NCBI GenBank assembly: GCA_902784475.1
Contig: CACZUX010000001.1
Span: 1 to 53,068, forward strand
Direction of reading: 5' to 3'
DNA from: an uncultured Bacteroidales bacterium
Lineage (GTDB): Bacteria > Bacteroidota > Bacteroidia > Bacteroidales > Bacteroidaceae
DNA length: 53,068 nt
Below the pieces are notes generated by a model. That model did no database searches and was not told where the DNA came from. It was given only the letters and a program-made list of their open reading frames with translations. A program made the translations under genes and the position numbers. Positions 42,594 to 50,222 of this stretch are shown here, piece by piece (within the stretch, counting starts at the first letter, position 1; each line of letters begins with the position of its first letter).

Positions 42594-42628
42594 CTTATCG
42601 TTTATCGTCTTTCGTTTTTCGTTTATCG
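42594..42628. repeat. Heptamer array: CTTATCG/TTTATCG-type units
   Basis: Five units (CTTATCG, TTTATCG, TCTTTCG, TTTTTCG, TTTATCG), in register, between the end of the M13 peptidase gene and the hisH promoter. On the transcribed strand three units contain TAA. Confidence 0.88.
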
Positions 42629-42654
42629 TCTCCCCTTTAGGGGGATAGGGGGCT

Positions 42655-44616
42655 TTACCAAATGTGCAGTCGTTCGTCGGGCTCAAGATACAGGTCTCCG
42701 TCCGTGATGCCGAAGGCTTCGTAGAATTCGTCCATCTCTCTCACGGTGCCGTTGACGCGCAGTGAGTTGGGGGCGTGCTTGTCCTTGAGGTATTTCCGGT
42801 AGTATTCGGGCGTGCCCTTTTCCATCCATCCGTAGGCGAAGGCGCGATAGTATTCGCGGGCCGCGTAGAGCTTCTCCGCCGTGCTGCCCTGATGCTGGTC
42901 CATGAGGGCTTCGTAAGCGATGCAGAGTCCACCCATGTCGGCGGTGTTCTCTCTCTGGGTGTTCTCGCCGTCGCATTCGAGTCCGGGGTAATATTCCCAT
43001 CCGTCGTAGTGCTCCACCACCTTTTTTGTCAGGCTGTTGAAGGTCGCTCTGGACTGCGGACTCATCCATTCGCGGGCGCGGCCGCCGCCGTCATAGCGCG
43101 ATCCTTTGGCGTCGAATCCGTGGGTGATCTCGTGTCCCAGCGTCGGCGCGCCCATCATCGCGTAGTTGTAGATGAGGTCCCTCGTGGGGTCGTAGATGGG
43201 GGGCGTCAGGTTGCTGGCGCAGATGAGCACTTCGTTGTCGCCGGCGGAGTAGAAGGCGTTGGTATCCCATGCCGGCGTGTCGGTCATTTCGGCCATGAAG
43301 AGGTGGTCGGCGTCCGTCTTGCCCGTGAGGGCGGCTATCGTTCTGCTCGCGCGCTGGCAGAAGAGGTCGCAGATGAGGTCGTAGGTGTTCATCCCGGCAT
43401 CGTCCTTCACCTTCACTTCGGCGTTCTCGTCCCACTGGTCGGGCCAGCCCACCTGGATCATCATCTTCTGCAGCTTGTCCTTGGCGCCGGCTTTGCTCAC
43501 GTCGTCCAGCCATTGGTTGCGCTCTATGCGCTTGATGAAGGTCTGGCGCAGCATTTCGCCCATCTCCTTCACGGCCGCCCTGTTTTTCGGATCCACCCGG
43601 GTCTCGCAGAAGAAGCGGCTCAGGCTGAGTCTCAGGGGCGTGTTGTCGTAGTCCAGCAGGTTCCTCACGATGGTCTTGGCCGGATCGGTGCTGGCGATGA
43701 AGTGGCGGTCGCGGCTGATGACGCAGTATTTCATGAAGTTCACGATGTCTTCCAGCGACGCCCCCTGCAGGTTCTTGTTGAGATTCTGCAGCGCATTTTG
43801 CGAGACCATCACGTCGTCGGCGCTGACGCCCAGCACCCTGAGGATTTGCCCGACGGGGGTGTTGTCGGCATTGCCTCCGGCGCGGGTGCCTGTCAGACAG
43901 ACGCTCGCGGGCACCAGGGGCTCTTTGACGCAGTGGCGGCGTTTGGCGCTGCGCTTCCCGTCGTCACCGCCGCCGCCGATCTCGGGCCACACTTTCTTCG
44001 CGCCGGCCATGATCTCCCGGCGTTCCTCCGGCGCGACGAAGGCTTTCAGGTCGTCCTCTCCGGCGGCGCTCACCGTCTCGTTCGCCCTGAGGGTGGGGCA
44101 CACCTTGCGCTCGTCGGTCCCCGTGCAGTAGTCGAAGGGCAGGGCATAGCCTTCTTTCATCAGTTCGGCCATCTTCTGCCAGGCCTGCGCCCGGGTGGTC
44201 ACGCTGCCGGCGATGTCGGCCAGCTTGTCCTTTACCTTCTGCCTGTCGGCGCGGTTGTCCTCTGCGCCTTTGTATTGCGTGAAGAGCTTCTGGAGCATGG
44301 GGCATTCGCCTTTGCTGACTTTCTCGAGGAACTTATTCTCCCCGTTTTCATGCGTTTGCTGCGTGCCTTTGGATCTGCGGTCGCCCAGATCGGTGGCGTC
44401 CTGCCATGCGCCTGTGGCGTAGCGGTAGAAGTCGTCGCCGGCATAGGTCTGCCAGTCGATGTAGGAGGCGTATTGTGTCTTTTCCTCGATGTTTCGCGTC
44501 ACGCCCCGCTTGGGTATGGCGGGTGTGGGGATGCTGCTGTTGTTGCTGTCGCTGCAGGCGCTGATGAGGCTCACCGCTGCGATGGCCACGCTGAGGTTTT
44601 TCCGCAAGAATTTCAT
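42655..44616 (-). CDS. M13-family (neprilysin-like) lipoprotein metallopeptidase
   Basis: 653 residues from ATG 44616; an ATG at 44622 adds two residues. A signal peptide with lipobox (VSLISACSD) gives a lipid-anchored, probably periplasmic or surface enzyme. The zinc site is HEITH (H495, E496, H499); ENTADMGGL supplies the third ligand, and the substrate-binding NAFYSAGDNEV...ASNLTPP is present. It would cut peptides. Length matches Bacteroidetes M13 peptidases. The C-terminus ends in HIW rather than the CxVW seen in many members. Confidence 0.92.
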   Translation of the reverse strand: MKFLRKNLSVAIAAVSLISACSDSNNSSIPTPAIPKRGVTRNIEEKTQYASYIDWQTYAGDDFYRYATGAWQDATDLGDRRSKGTQQTHENGENKFLEKVSKGECPMLQKLFTQYKGAEDNRADRQKVKDKLADIAGSVTTRAQAWQKMAELMKEGYALPFDYCTGTDERKVCPTLRANETVSAAGEDDLKAFVAPEERREIMAGAKKVWPEIGGGGDDGKRSAKRRHCVKEPLVPASVCLTGTRAGGNADNTPVGQILRVLGVSADDVMVSQNALQNLNKNLQGASLEDIVNFMKYCVISRDRHFIASTDPAKTIVRNLLDYDNTPLRLSLSRFFCETRVDPKNRAAVKEMGEMLRQTFIKRIERNQWLDDVSKAGAKDKLQKMMIQVGWPDQWDENAEVKVKDDAGMNTYDLICDLFCQRASRTIAALTGKTDADHLFMAEMTDTPAWDTNAFYSAGDNEVLICASNLTPPIYDPTRDLIYNYAMMGAPTLGHEITHGFDAKGSRYDGGGRAREWMSPQSRATFNSLTKKVVEHYDGWEYYPGLECDGENTQRENTADMGGLCIAYEALMDQHQGSTAEKLYAAREYYRAFAYGWMEKGTPEYYRKYLKDKHAPNSLRVNGTVREMDEFYEAFGITDGDLYLEPDERLHIW

Positions 44617-44660
44617 AGTCATATATATGATTTGTTCGTTTGATATTGCATTATCATAGA

Positions 44661-44668
44661 CAAAATTA
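44661..44668 (-). promoter_or_regulatory. Promoter -7 box (TAATTTTG) of the M13 gene
   Basis: On the minus strand TAATTTTG lies 44 bp before the ATG at 44616. Confidence 0.6.
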
Positions 44669-45586
44669 TAAACCTTTTTTAACATAAGCCCAATTTTGTC
44701 CGTTTTTAAACATCTAAAATTATATTTTAACATCGAAAACCTCTAAAGGCTCTAAAATAAACCACGAATCTCACTAATCTCAGCCTCTTTACAGAGTCTC
44801 ACATACAGTCAAGAGAAAAACATTAAAAACCGTCACGTGTGGCATTATACTGCCCCAACGGGGCTATATAACTTAGCGCAGGGCCTCGGTCCTGTGTAAA
44901 TTAATTGAAATCGATGCAATTCATTAATGAAAACGATTGAATTCATTAATGAGTGCGATAAAAGTCGTTAATGAATCGGATTCCGTGCATTAGTGCCACT
45001 TATGTCAACTTTGTTAGTAAATTGTCAACTGTTTTAGTAAAAGGCAACCCTGAATTTGATTGAACGGCTCTCTGAGGAGCCCATTCAACAAAAACAAGGG
45101 TTAAGAGAGAATGATTCAACTTTTCTTAGTGATAAGAGTGCTTTGTTTGCACGAAAAAATGCTCACGCAAACTACGCAAATTGCAAGCAAATAACTATTT
45201 TGTCAAGATTTCGGATTTTGAAACACGTATAAACGCGCCAATTTTGTAAAAGCTAAATGCTTGATAATCAATATCGTGCTGCTCGCTTACCCCCCAATCA
45301 GATACCACGCAGAGACCACGCTTCCTTCGACCAGAGACCGTGAAAGCGGGTTTGGATGTCAAATTTTACGTGTACTCTGACTGGTGGGTCACAATTTGCA
45401 ATTTGCAATTTGCGTAATTTGCGTGAGCATTTTTTAAGCAAATTACGGCGGTTTCCTGAATCAGTTGACACAATCAAAAATGTCGTACTGGATTTGTTGA
45501 CAACATTTTTTCATTTTTGCATTTTCGTTTTTTTAAAATTAAGTGAGGAATTATTGATTTCTTTTGTCAAAGTCATGAACTTTTTG
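44669..45586. other. Long repeat-rich intergenic region before the restriction operon
   Basis: About 0.9 kb with no convincing gene. It holds the dispersed TAACATCGAAAACCTCTAAA sequence (44729), two ATTCATTAATGA-type units (44918 and 44940) with an inverted match TTAATGAAT (about 44968), a paired GTCAACTxTGTTAGTAAA-type repeat (about 45005-45045), and the 30-bp inverted repeat at 45154/45406. Base composition is much AT-richer than the genes on its left. It probably marks the edge of an acquired segment. Confidence 0.7.
45154..45435. repeat. 282-bp element bounded by a 30-bp inverted repeat
   Basis: Left arm 45154-45183 (AAAAAATGCTCACGCAAACT...) and right arm 45406-45435 are inverted copies with one mismatch. 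Three CAATTTG heptamers (45392-45412) lead into the right arm. No open reading frame of note is inside. It could be a small non-autonomous mobile element or a foldback regulatory structure. Confidence 0.85.
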
Positions 45587-45594
45587 TAATTTTG
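45587..45594 (+). promoter_or_regulatory. Promoter -7 box (TAATTTTG) of the hsd operon
   Basis: TAATTTTG, 40 bp before the hsdM ATG at 45635; no other gene-proximal box is seen in the operon. Confidence 0.65.
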
Positions 45595-45634
45595 GCGTGG
45601 ATTTAAAGTAATATCGTGAAATAAGCACGCGTAA

Positions 45635-47083
45635 ATGCAATACGAATCTATATTCAACGCCATTGACAACATCCTGCGCAACGAGGCTGGATGTTCTACC
45701 GAATTGGACTATATTGAGCAGACCTCATGGCTGCTCTTCCTCAAATACCTGGACGACCTCGACCGGGAGCGTGAAGACAAAGCGCTCCTGACGGGAAAGG
45801 ATTTCAAGCCCATCATCACTGGTTATATGCGATGGAGCCAATGGGCTGCACCGAAAACGAAGGACGGGGAAATTGACACCGTGAACGCGATGACGGGCCC
45901 CGACCTCACAAGGTTTGTGGATGAAAAGTTGTTCCCCACGTTGCGTGAGTTTCAGCGTACGGCCGCGAGTGCCAAGACGCTGGAATACAAGATTGGCGAG
46001 ATCTTTGCCGAGCTGCGCAACAAGATTACCAGCGGCTATAACTTGCGCGAAATCATCAACCTCATCGACCAGCTTCACTTCCAGAGCGCCGACGATCAGC
46101 ATCAGATGACGGTGCTCTATGAGTCGAAGATTGCGAAAATGGGCAATGCTGGCCGTAACGGCGGCGAATATTATACGCCCCGTCCCCTCATCCGCAGCAT
46201 CGTCCGCATGGTGGACCCGAAGATTGGCGAGACGGTATATGACCCCGCCTGCGGCAGTGCAGGCTTCCTTTGCGAGGCTTTCACCTACATGAACGAGAAG
46301 GTAAAAAGCACGCACGATGCCAAGGTGCTCCAGGAAGAGACATTCTTCGGGAAAGAGAAAAAACCTCTGCCTTATATCATCGCCACGATGAACATGATTT
46401 TCCATGGATTGCGTGCACCCAACATTGTGCGCGGCAACACATTGGCAGAGAACCTCAGCCAAATACAGGAGAGTCAGCGTAAGAACGTCATCCTGGCCAA
46501 TCCTCCTTTCGGCGGTGCAGAGCGCGGCGAGGTGAAGCAGAACTTCGACATCACTACGGGTGAAACGGCCTACATGTTCATGCAGCACTTCATCAAGATG
46601 CTGAAGGCTGGTGGTCGTGCCGGCATTGTCATTAAGAATACATTCCTCTCCAACGGCGATGCGTGGGAACTGCGCCGCATGCTCCTGCAGCAGTGCAACT
46701 TGCACACGATTCTCGACCTCCCGAGCGGAGTCTTTCAGGGCGCCGGTGTGAAGACTGTGGTACTGTTCTTCGACAAAGGCACTCCTACGGACAAGATATG
46801 GTATTATCAGCTGAATCCCGGTCGCAATCTCGGCAAGACTAATGCGCTTAACGAGAAGGATTTGGCCGACTTCGAGCGCCTCTTTAAGACGCGAGAAGAC
46901 AGCGAAAACTCCTGGACGGTAGACGCTGCTTCATTGAACGAGGATTACGACCTCTCTGTGAAGAATCCCAACAAGGTGGAGGAAGTGGATGAGCGCACAC
47001 CCAGCGAGATTGCGCAGAGCATATTTGACCTCAATAGTGAGAATCAGGCTCTTATTAACGAAATCATGGAGATGGTGAAATGA
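45635..47083 (+). CDS. hsdM: Type I restriction-modification methyltransferase subunit
   Basis: 482 residues. An N-terminal helical domain (NILRNEAGCSTELDYIEQTSWLLFLKYLDDLD in parts) precedes the N6-adenine methyltransferase core: SAM motif DPACGSAGF (about 204-212) and catalytic NPPF (about 289-292), with GRNGGEYYTPRPLIRSIV before it. It methylates adenine at the site chosen by HsdS. The 4-bp overlap with hsdS (ATGA) fixes the operon order. Confidence 0.96.
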   Translation: MQYESIFNAIDNILRNEAGCSTELDYIEQTSWLLFLKYLDDLDREREDKALLTGKDFKPIITGYMRWSQWAAPKTKDGEIDTVNAMTGPDLTRFVDEKLFPTLREFQRTAASAKTLEYKIGEIFAELRNKITSGYNLREIINLIDQLHFQSADDQHQMTVLYESKIAKMGNAGRNGGEYYTPRPLIRSIVRMVDPKIGETVYDPACGSAGFLCEAFTYMNEKVKSTHDAKVLQEETFFGKEKKPLPYIIATMNMIFHGLRAPNIVRGNTLAENLSQIQESQRKNVILANPPFGGAERGEVKQNFDITTGETAYMFMQHFIKMLKAGGRAGIVIKNTFLSNGDAWELRRMLLQQCNLHTILDLPSGVFQGAGVKTVVLFFDKGTPTDKIWYYQLNPGRNLGKTNALNEKDLADFERLFKTREDSENSWTVDAASLNEDYDLSVKNPNKVEEVDERTPSEIAQSIFDLNSENQALINEIMEMVK

Positions 47084-48258
47084 AAGAAGTAAAATATGTA
47101 GTACCTCTAAAAGATGTTTGCCTTGATTTTATCGTTCCTCAGCGCGATAAACCCACAGCATTTGATGGAAGTATTCCATGGTGTCGAATAGAGGATATCG
47201 AAGGGCGTTATCTCAACGGGTCGAAGTCTGGTCAAAATGTAACAAAAGAACTTGCAGACCAAATGAACATGCACTTATGTCCTAAAGGAACAGTAATCAG
47301 TGCATGTAGTGCTTCTATAGGTAATCAGGCTATCACGACAACAGATTGTTATACAAATCAAACTTTTATAGGACTTGTAGTAAACCCAAATTTGCTATAT
47401 AATGTCTATTTATATTACTTCCTTGAATCTCAGACAAAGAATCTTTTAAAACTTGGTCAAGGAGCCACAATTAAATATATTTCCAAAGATAAGTACAAGA
47501 GGATGTTAATCCCCCTTCCTCCTCTCTCTGAGCAACAATCCATCGTTGATTATCTTGATTCTGCTTTTGCGAAGATTGATGCCTTGAAAGCCAATGCTCA
47601 GAAACAACTCGATGAAGCCAAAGCCCTCTTCCAAGCATCACTCAAAGAAATGCTTGAACCAAAAGAAGGGTGGGAGGAGAAAACTCTAAAGGATATGGGA
47701 CAGACCCAAACAGGAACTACTCCATCAAAATTTGACAAGTTAAATTATGGCGATTATATAGAGTTCATTAGGCCTTCGGAAATAGATTGCGATGGTAATG
47801 GTAGGATTAATTATAACTGCGAGATAAAATTGAGTGAGCAAGGTGCCTCAAAAGGAAGAGTCTTTGCATCAAACTCTATCCTTATGGTTTGTATTGGTGC
47901 CACAATAGGTAAAGTAGGATTCAGCACAAAGGAAGTCTCTTGCAATCAGCAGATAAATGTATTTACGCCCAAAGATGACTTAAATTATAAGTTTGTCTAT
48001 TATGCTATGAGATCGCCTTCTTTCCAACATAGAGTAATAAAAGAGGGCACAAGTTCTCAAGCAACTCTCCCTATTATCAACAAAGGTAAATGGGAGCAAC
48101 TCTCAATTAGTTTTCCCAAAATTAAAGAGCAGGAAGTCATTGCCTCTCACCTCGATAATCTCTCCTCAAAGGTTTCAGATTTAAAAGAGAACTTCGACAA
48201 GATTTCCCAGGAGTGTGACGCATTGAAACAGGCAATATTAAGAGAAATATTTGAATAA
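47080..48258 (+). CDS. hsdS: Type I restriction-modification specificity subunit
   Basis: 392 residues. Two target-recognition domains (about 5-150 and 200-350) are each followed by a conserved helical spacer: LPPLSEQQSIVDYLDSAFAKIDAL (in parts) after the first, KIKEQEVIASHLDNLSSKV and ECDALKQAILREIFE after the second. The TRDs are AT-rich compared with hsdM, as is usual for swapped TRDs. It determines the bipartite DNA site. The last about 20 codons recur downstream after each of two cargo genes. Confidence 0.95.
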   Translation: MKEVKYVVPLKDVCLDFIVPQRDKPTAFDGSIPWCRIEDIEGRYLNGSKSGQNVTKELADQMNMHLCPKGTVISACSASIGNQAITTTDCYTNQTFIGLVVNPNLLYNVYLYYFLESQTKNLLKLGQGATIKYISKDKYKRMLIPLPPLSEQQSIVDYLDSAFAKIDALKANAQKQLDEAKALFQASLKEMLEPKEGWEEKTLKDMGQTQTGTTPSKFDKLNYGDYIEFIRPSEIDCDGNGRINYNCEIKLSEQGASKGRVFASNSILMVCIGATIGKVGFSTKEVSCNQQINVFTPKDDLNYKFVYYAMRSPSFQHRVIKEGTSSQATLPIINKGKWEQLSISFPKIKEQEVIASHLDNLSSKVSDLKENFDKISQECDALKQAILREIFE

Positions 48259-48262
48259 TACC

Positions 48263-49414
48263 ATGAAATTCCCTACATTTCCAGCTATATATTTTGCAAT
48301 CAAAACAAAAGGATCGTCACTTATTCTAGCTTGTGGGCATGGATGGGCGTGTTTTCTTTCTTTTGCTATAACAATATTGTTGTCTTTTTACATTTATTGG
48401 TTATATGAAGTTCCTCTATATTCAACAGAATTAAGAGTGAATAAGATATATGATCAAGCAGGTGACGAGCATTTTACCAATATCAAATTCGGGTTTGATT
48501 ATGGCATGGGGTTAGTAGAAAAATACAAAATTGATACTATCAATTATATAAGTTCTATCAGGATAACAACCTTGAGAGATACGTTTGATAACGAGCTCTG
48601 TCCTAGTAATGTTGCCGATATAGAGTTTGCAGACCCAGACTATATGGATTCCATTAGAAGTATATGGAAGAAGAACGGAAATCCTGAGAGTTATATAAGT
48701 ACAAATAGAATCTCCCCGATGTTTTTTATACATAAAAAAACAAATGTTCCTCCTCGCACATATTTAAGAAGAACCCCTCCATCGGATGTTTACATTTTGC
48801 CTACCCAAAAATATAGCATTAACTCTGCCCCCTCCATAGTAACATATGAATATGCTCAGACGAACAGAATAGACACCGCATGGTCAATATATTACTACAA
48901 ACCTTGTAAAGTTAGTAATTCATTTAAAGGGGGAGAAATAAACGCCTCTGCCTATATTGGCACTAATCGTATGGGTAACTCTGTAGAAATTGATTTGTGC
49001 TCACAAACAAATACTGTCAAGCCTGCTATTTATACTCCATACGATATTTCTCAAGGATATTTTCATTATAAATTAGATTTCCCTACTACAGAACGTCATG
49101 CCTCAACAGTAGAGATAAACTTTGGTGGAGCAAGTGAGATTTTAGGAATATCACCTCAACCTGATAGTATAACATTCACCTCCATTATCTTTAATAATCC
49201 CCAAAAGATTGACGAGATAAGAAAAAATGGTTTATGGTTTCATGCTCAGTTTAGACAGCAGGAAAACCTTCAGGTTTTAAGAATGTTTGTAATAACAACC
49301 CTCTGGGGATTCTTTGTCGCGTTGACATTCTCCTCCGGTTGGAAGGCTCTTAGAGTTAGGAGCAGAAGATTTCGACTGAATCAACGGAAAGAAAGAAAAA
49401 TAGAAGAATCATAA
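48263..49414 (+). CDS. Cargo gene 1 in the hsd operon: two-helix membrane protein, unknown
   Basis: 383 residues from ATG 48263, 4 bp after the hsdS stop. A membrane helix near residues 22-48 (CFLSFAITILLSFYIYWLY) and one near 340-362 (MFVITTLWGFFVALTF) enclose about 290 residues that look beta-rich, probably periplasmic, with a short basic tail (RVRSRRFRLNQRKERK) likely on the cytoplasmic side. I do not recognise the family. Base composition is AT-rich and unlike hsdM and hsdR. Directly after its stop comes a copy of the hsdS 3' end. Confidence 0.75.
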   Translation: MKFPTFPAIYFAIKTKGSSLILACGHGWACFLSFAITILLSFYIYWLYEVPLYSTELRVNKIYDQAGDEHFTNIKFGFDYGMGLVEKYKIDTINYISSIRITTLRDTFDNELCPSNVADIEFADPDYMDSIRSIWKKNGNPESYISTNRISPMFFIHKKTNVPPRTYLRRTPPSDVYILPTQKYSINSAPSIVTYEYAQTNRIDTAWSIYYYKPCKVSNSFKGGEINASAYIGTNRMGNSVEIDLCSQTNTVKPAIYTPYDISQGYFHYKLDFPTTERHASTVEINFGGASEILGISPQPDSITFTSIIFNNPQKIDEIRKNGLWFHAQFRQQENLQVLRMFVITTLWGFFVALTFSSGWKALRVRSRRFRLNQRKERKIEES

Positions 49415-49416
49415 AT

Positions 49417-49503
49417 ATGAACGAAGCGCAGACACGATTCAATAAGGTATCTCTAGAGTGTGACGCCTTGAAACAAGCAATATTAAGAGAAACGTTTGAA
49501 TAG
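49417..49503 (+). pseudogene. hsdS tail, copy 2 (28-codon remnant)
   Basis: A short frame (ATG 49417 to TAG) 2 bp after cargo 1. Its last 24 residues (TRFNKVSLECDALKQAILRE in part, then TFE) align without gaps to the hsdS C-terminus (NFDKISQECDALKQAILREI in part). The match ends exactly at the hsdS end. It is a remnant of another hsdS gene or a duplicated junction, possibly still translated. Confidence 0.88.
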
Positions 49504-49518
49504 GTAATAGACTGCAAG

Positions 49519-50184
49519 ATGAAACGCATTATTGTCGATAATCTGAAGATCCAGAATAACGGACTTGTTTGTAAGGATAAGTCTGGTCGCTATAAACCTG
49601 TATTCAAGAAGCAGGGCGACTTGGACGGCGCTTGCGCTACCTATTCTGTTATCATGAATCTCTTGATTCTTGGCGTCATAACAGAAAAGGAAACTAACGT
49701 CAATGAAGAGCATAAAACAAGAGATACGCGAAAACTCTTCAAGGTCTTCTGCAACGACTATGGAATGCACCGTAATGGACAGACATACTACAAAATCACA
49801 CGGATGTTGAAAGAGGGCTTCTCTAACGTAATCACTCCTGACCACAAATTAACGTCTGATATCAAAAGCATTGAGATTATTAAGGAAACAATTGATGACA
49901 GAATCCCAATTATTATCTCAATAGGCGACACTTCTCCGAAATCTGATTGGGGACACGCGATGCTGGCGATTGGATATGAAGTAAACGAAAAGGGGGATGT
50001 AAGTAAGATTCTTTGCCTTGATCCCAGCGGAGACTACATACATGGCCGGAAACGCTGGAACGCAGAAATACAAATCACTCCAAAACAATATAGACTAACA
50101 ACTGTTTGGAGTGGGTTGAAGACTACGAGAATAGTGACACTTGATGATGTCATTATTATCTCAAAAAATGAAGACGAGGATTGA
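49519..50184 (+). CDS. Cargo gene 2 in the hsd operon: papain-fold (C39-like) cysteine peptidase, putative
   Basis: 221 residues. A papain-type triad can be read: Q32 and C39 in KQGDLDGACATYSVIMN, H146 in DWGHAMLAIGYEV, D168 in ILCLDPSGDY. No signal peptide or membrane helix, so it is likely cytoplasmic. The family resembles small C39-like peptidases with a DG-x-C-x-x-Y-S start; the precise family and target are unknown. Its stop codon (50182-50184) is formed inside the third hsdS-tail copy. Placement in the operon suggests an accessory defence role, but this is inference. Confidence 0.7.
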   Translation: MKRIIVDNLKIQNNGLVCKDKSGRYKPVFKKQGDLDGACATYSVIMNLLILGVITEKETNVNEEHKTRDTRKLFKVFCNDYGMHRNGQTYYKITRMLKEGFSNVITPDHKLTSDIKSIEIIKETIDDRIPIIISIGDTSPKSDWGHAMLAIGYEVNEKGDVSKILCLDPSGDYIHGRKRWNAEIQITPKQYRLTTVWSGLKTTRIVTLDDVIIISKNEDED

Positions 50185-50216
50185 AACAAGCAATATTAAG
50201 AAAAGTATTTGAATAG
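50181..50216 (+). pseudogene. hsdS tail, copy 3 (11-codon remnant)
   Basis: TTGAAACAAGCAATATTAAG and the following bases read LKQAILRKVFE-stop in the frame beginning 50181, the same as the hsdS end but shorter at its 5' side. The junction with cargo 2 lies at about 50180. It ends 6 bp before hsdR. Confidence 0.88.
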
Positions 50217-50222
50217 AAATAT

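Noticed and set aside
45356-45589. Open frame of 77 codons before hsdM
   Set aside because: It spans the CAATTTG repeats, the right arm of the inverted repeat and the hsdM promoter; the peptide is low-complexity and hydrophobic without structure.
44623-45634. Insertion sequence or integrase gene in the long gap
   Set aside because: No transposase or recombinase frame is present; only short repeats and one inverted repeat can be supported.
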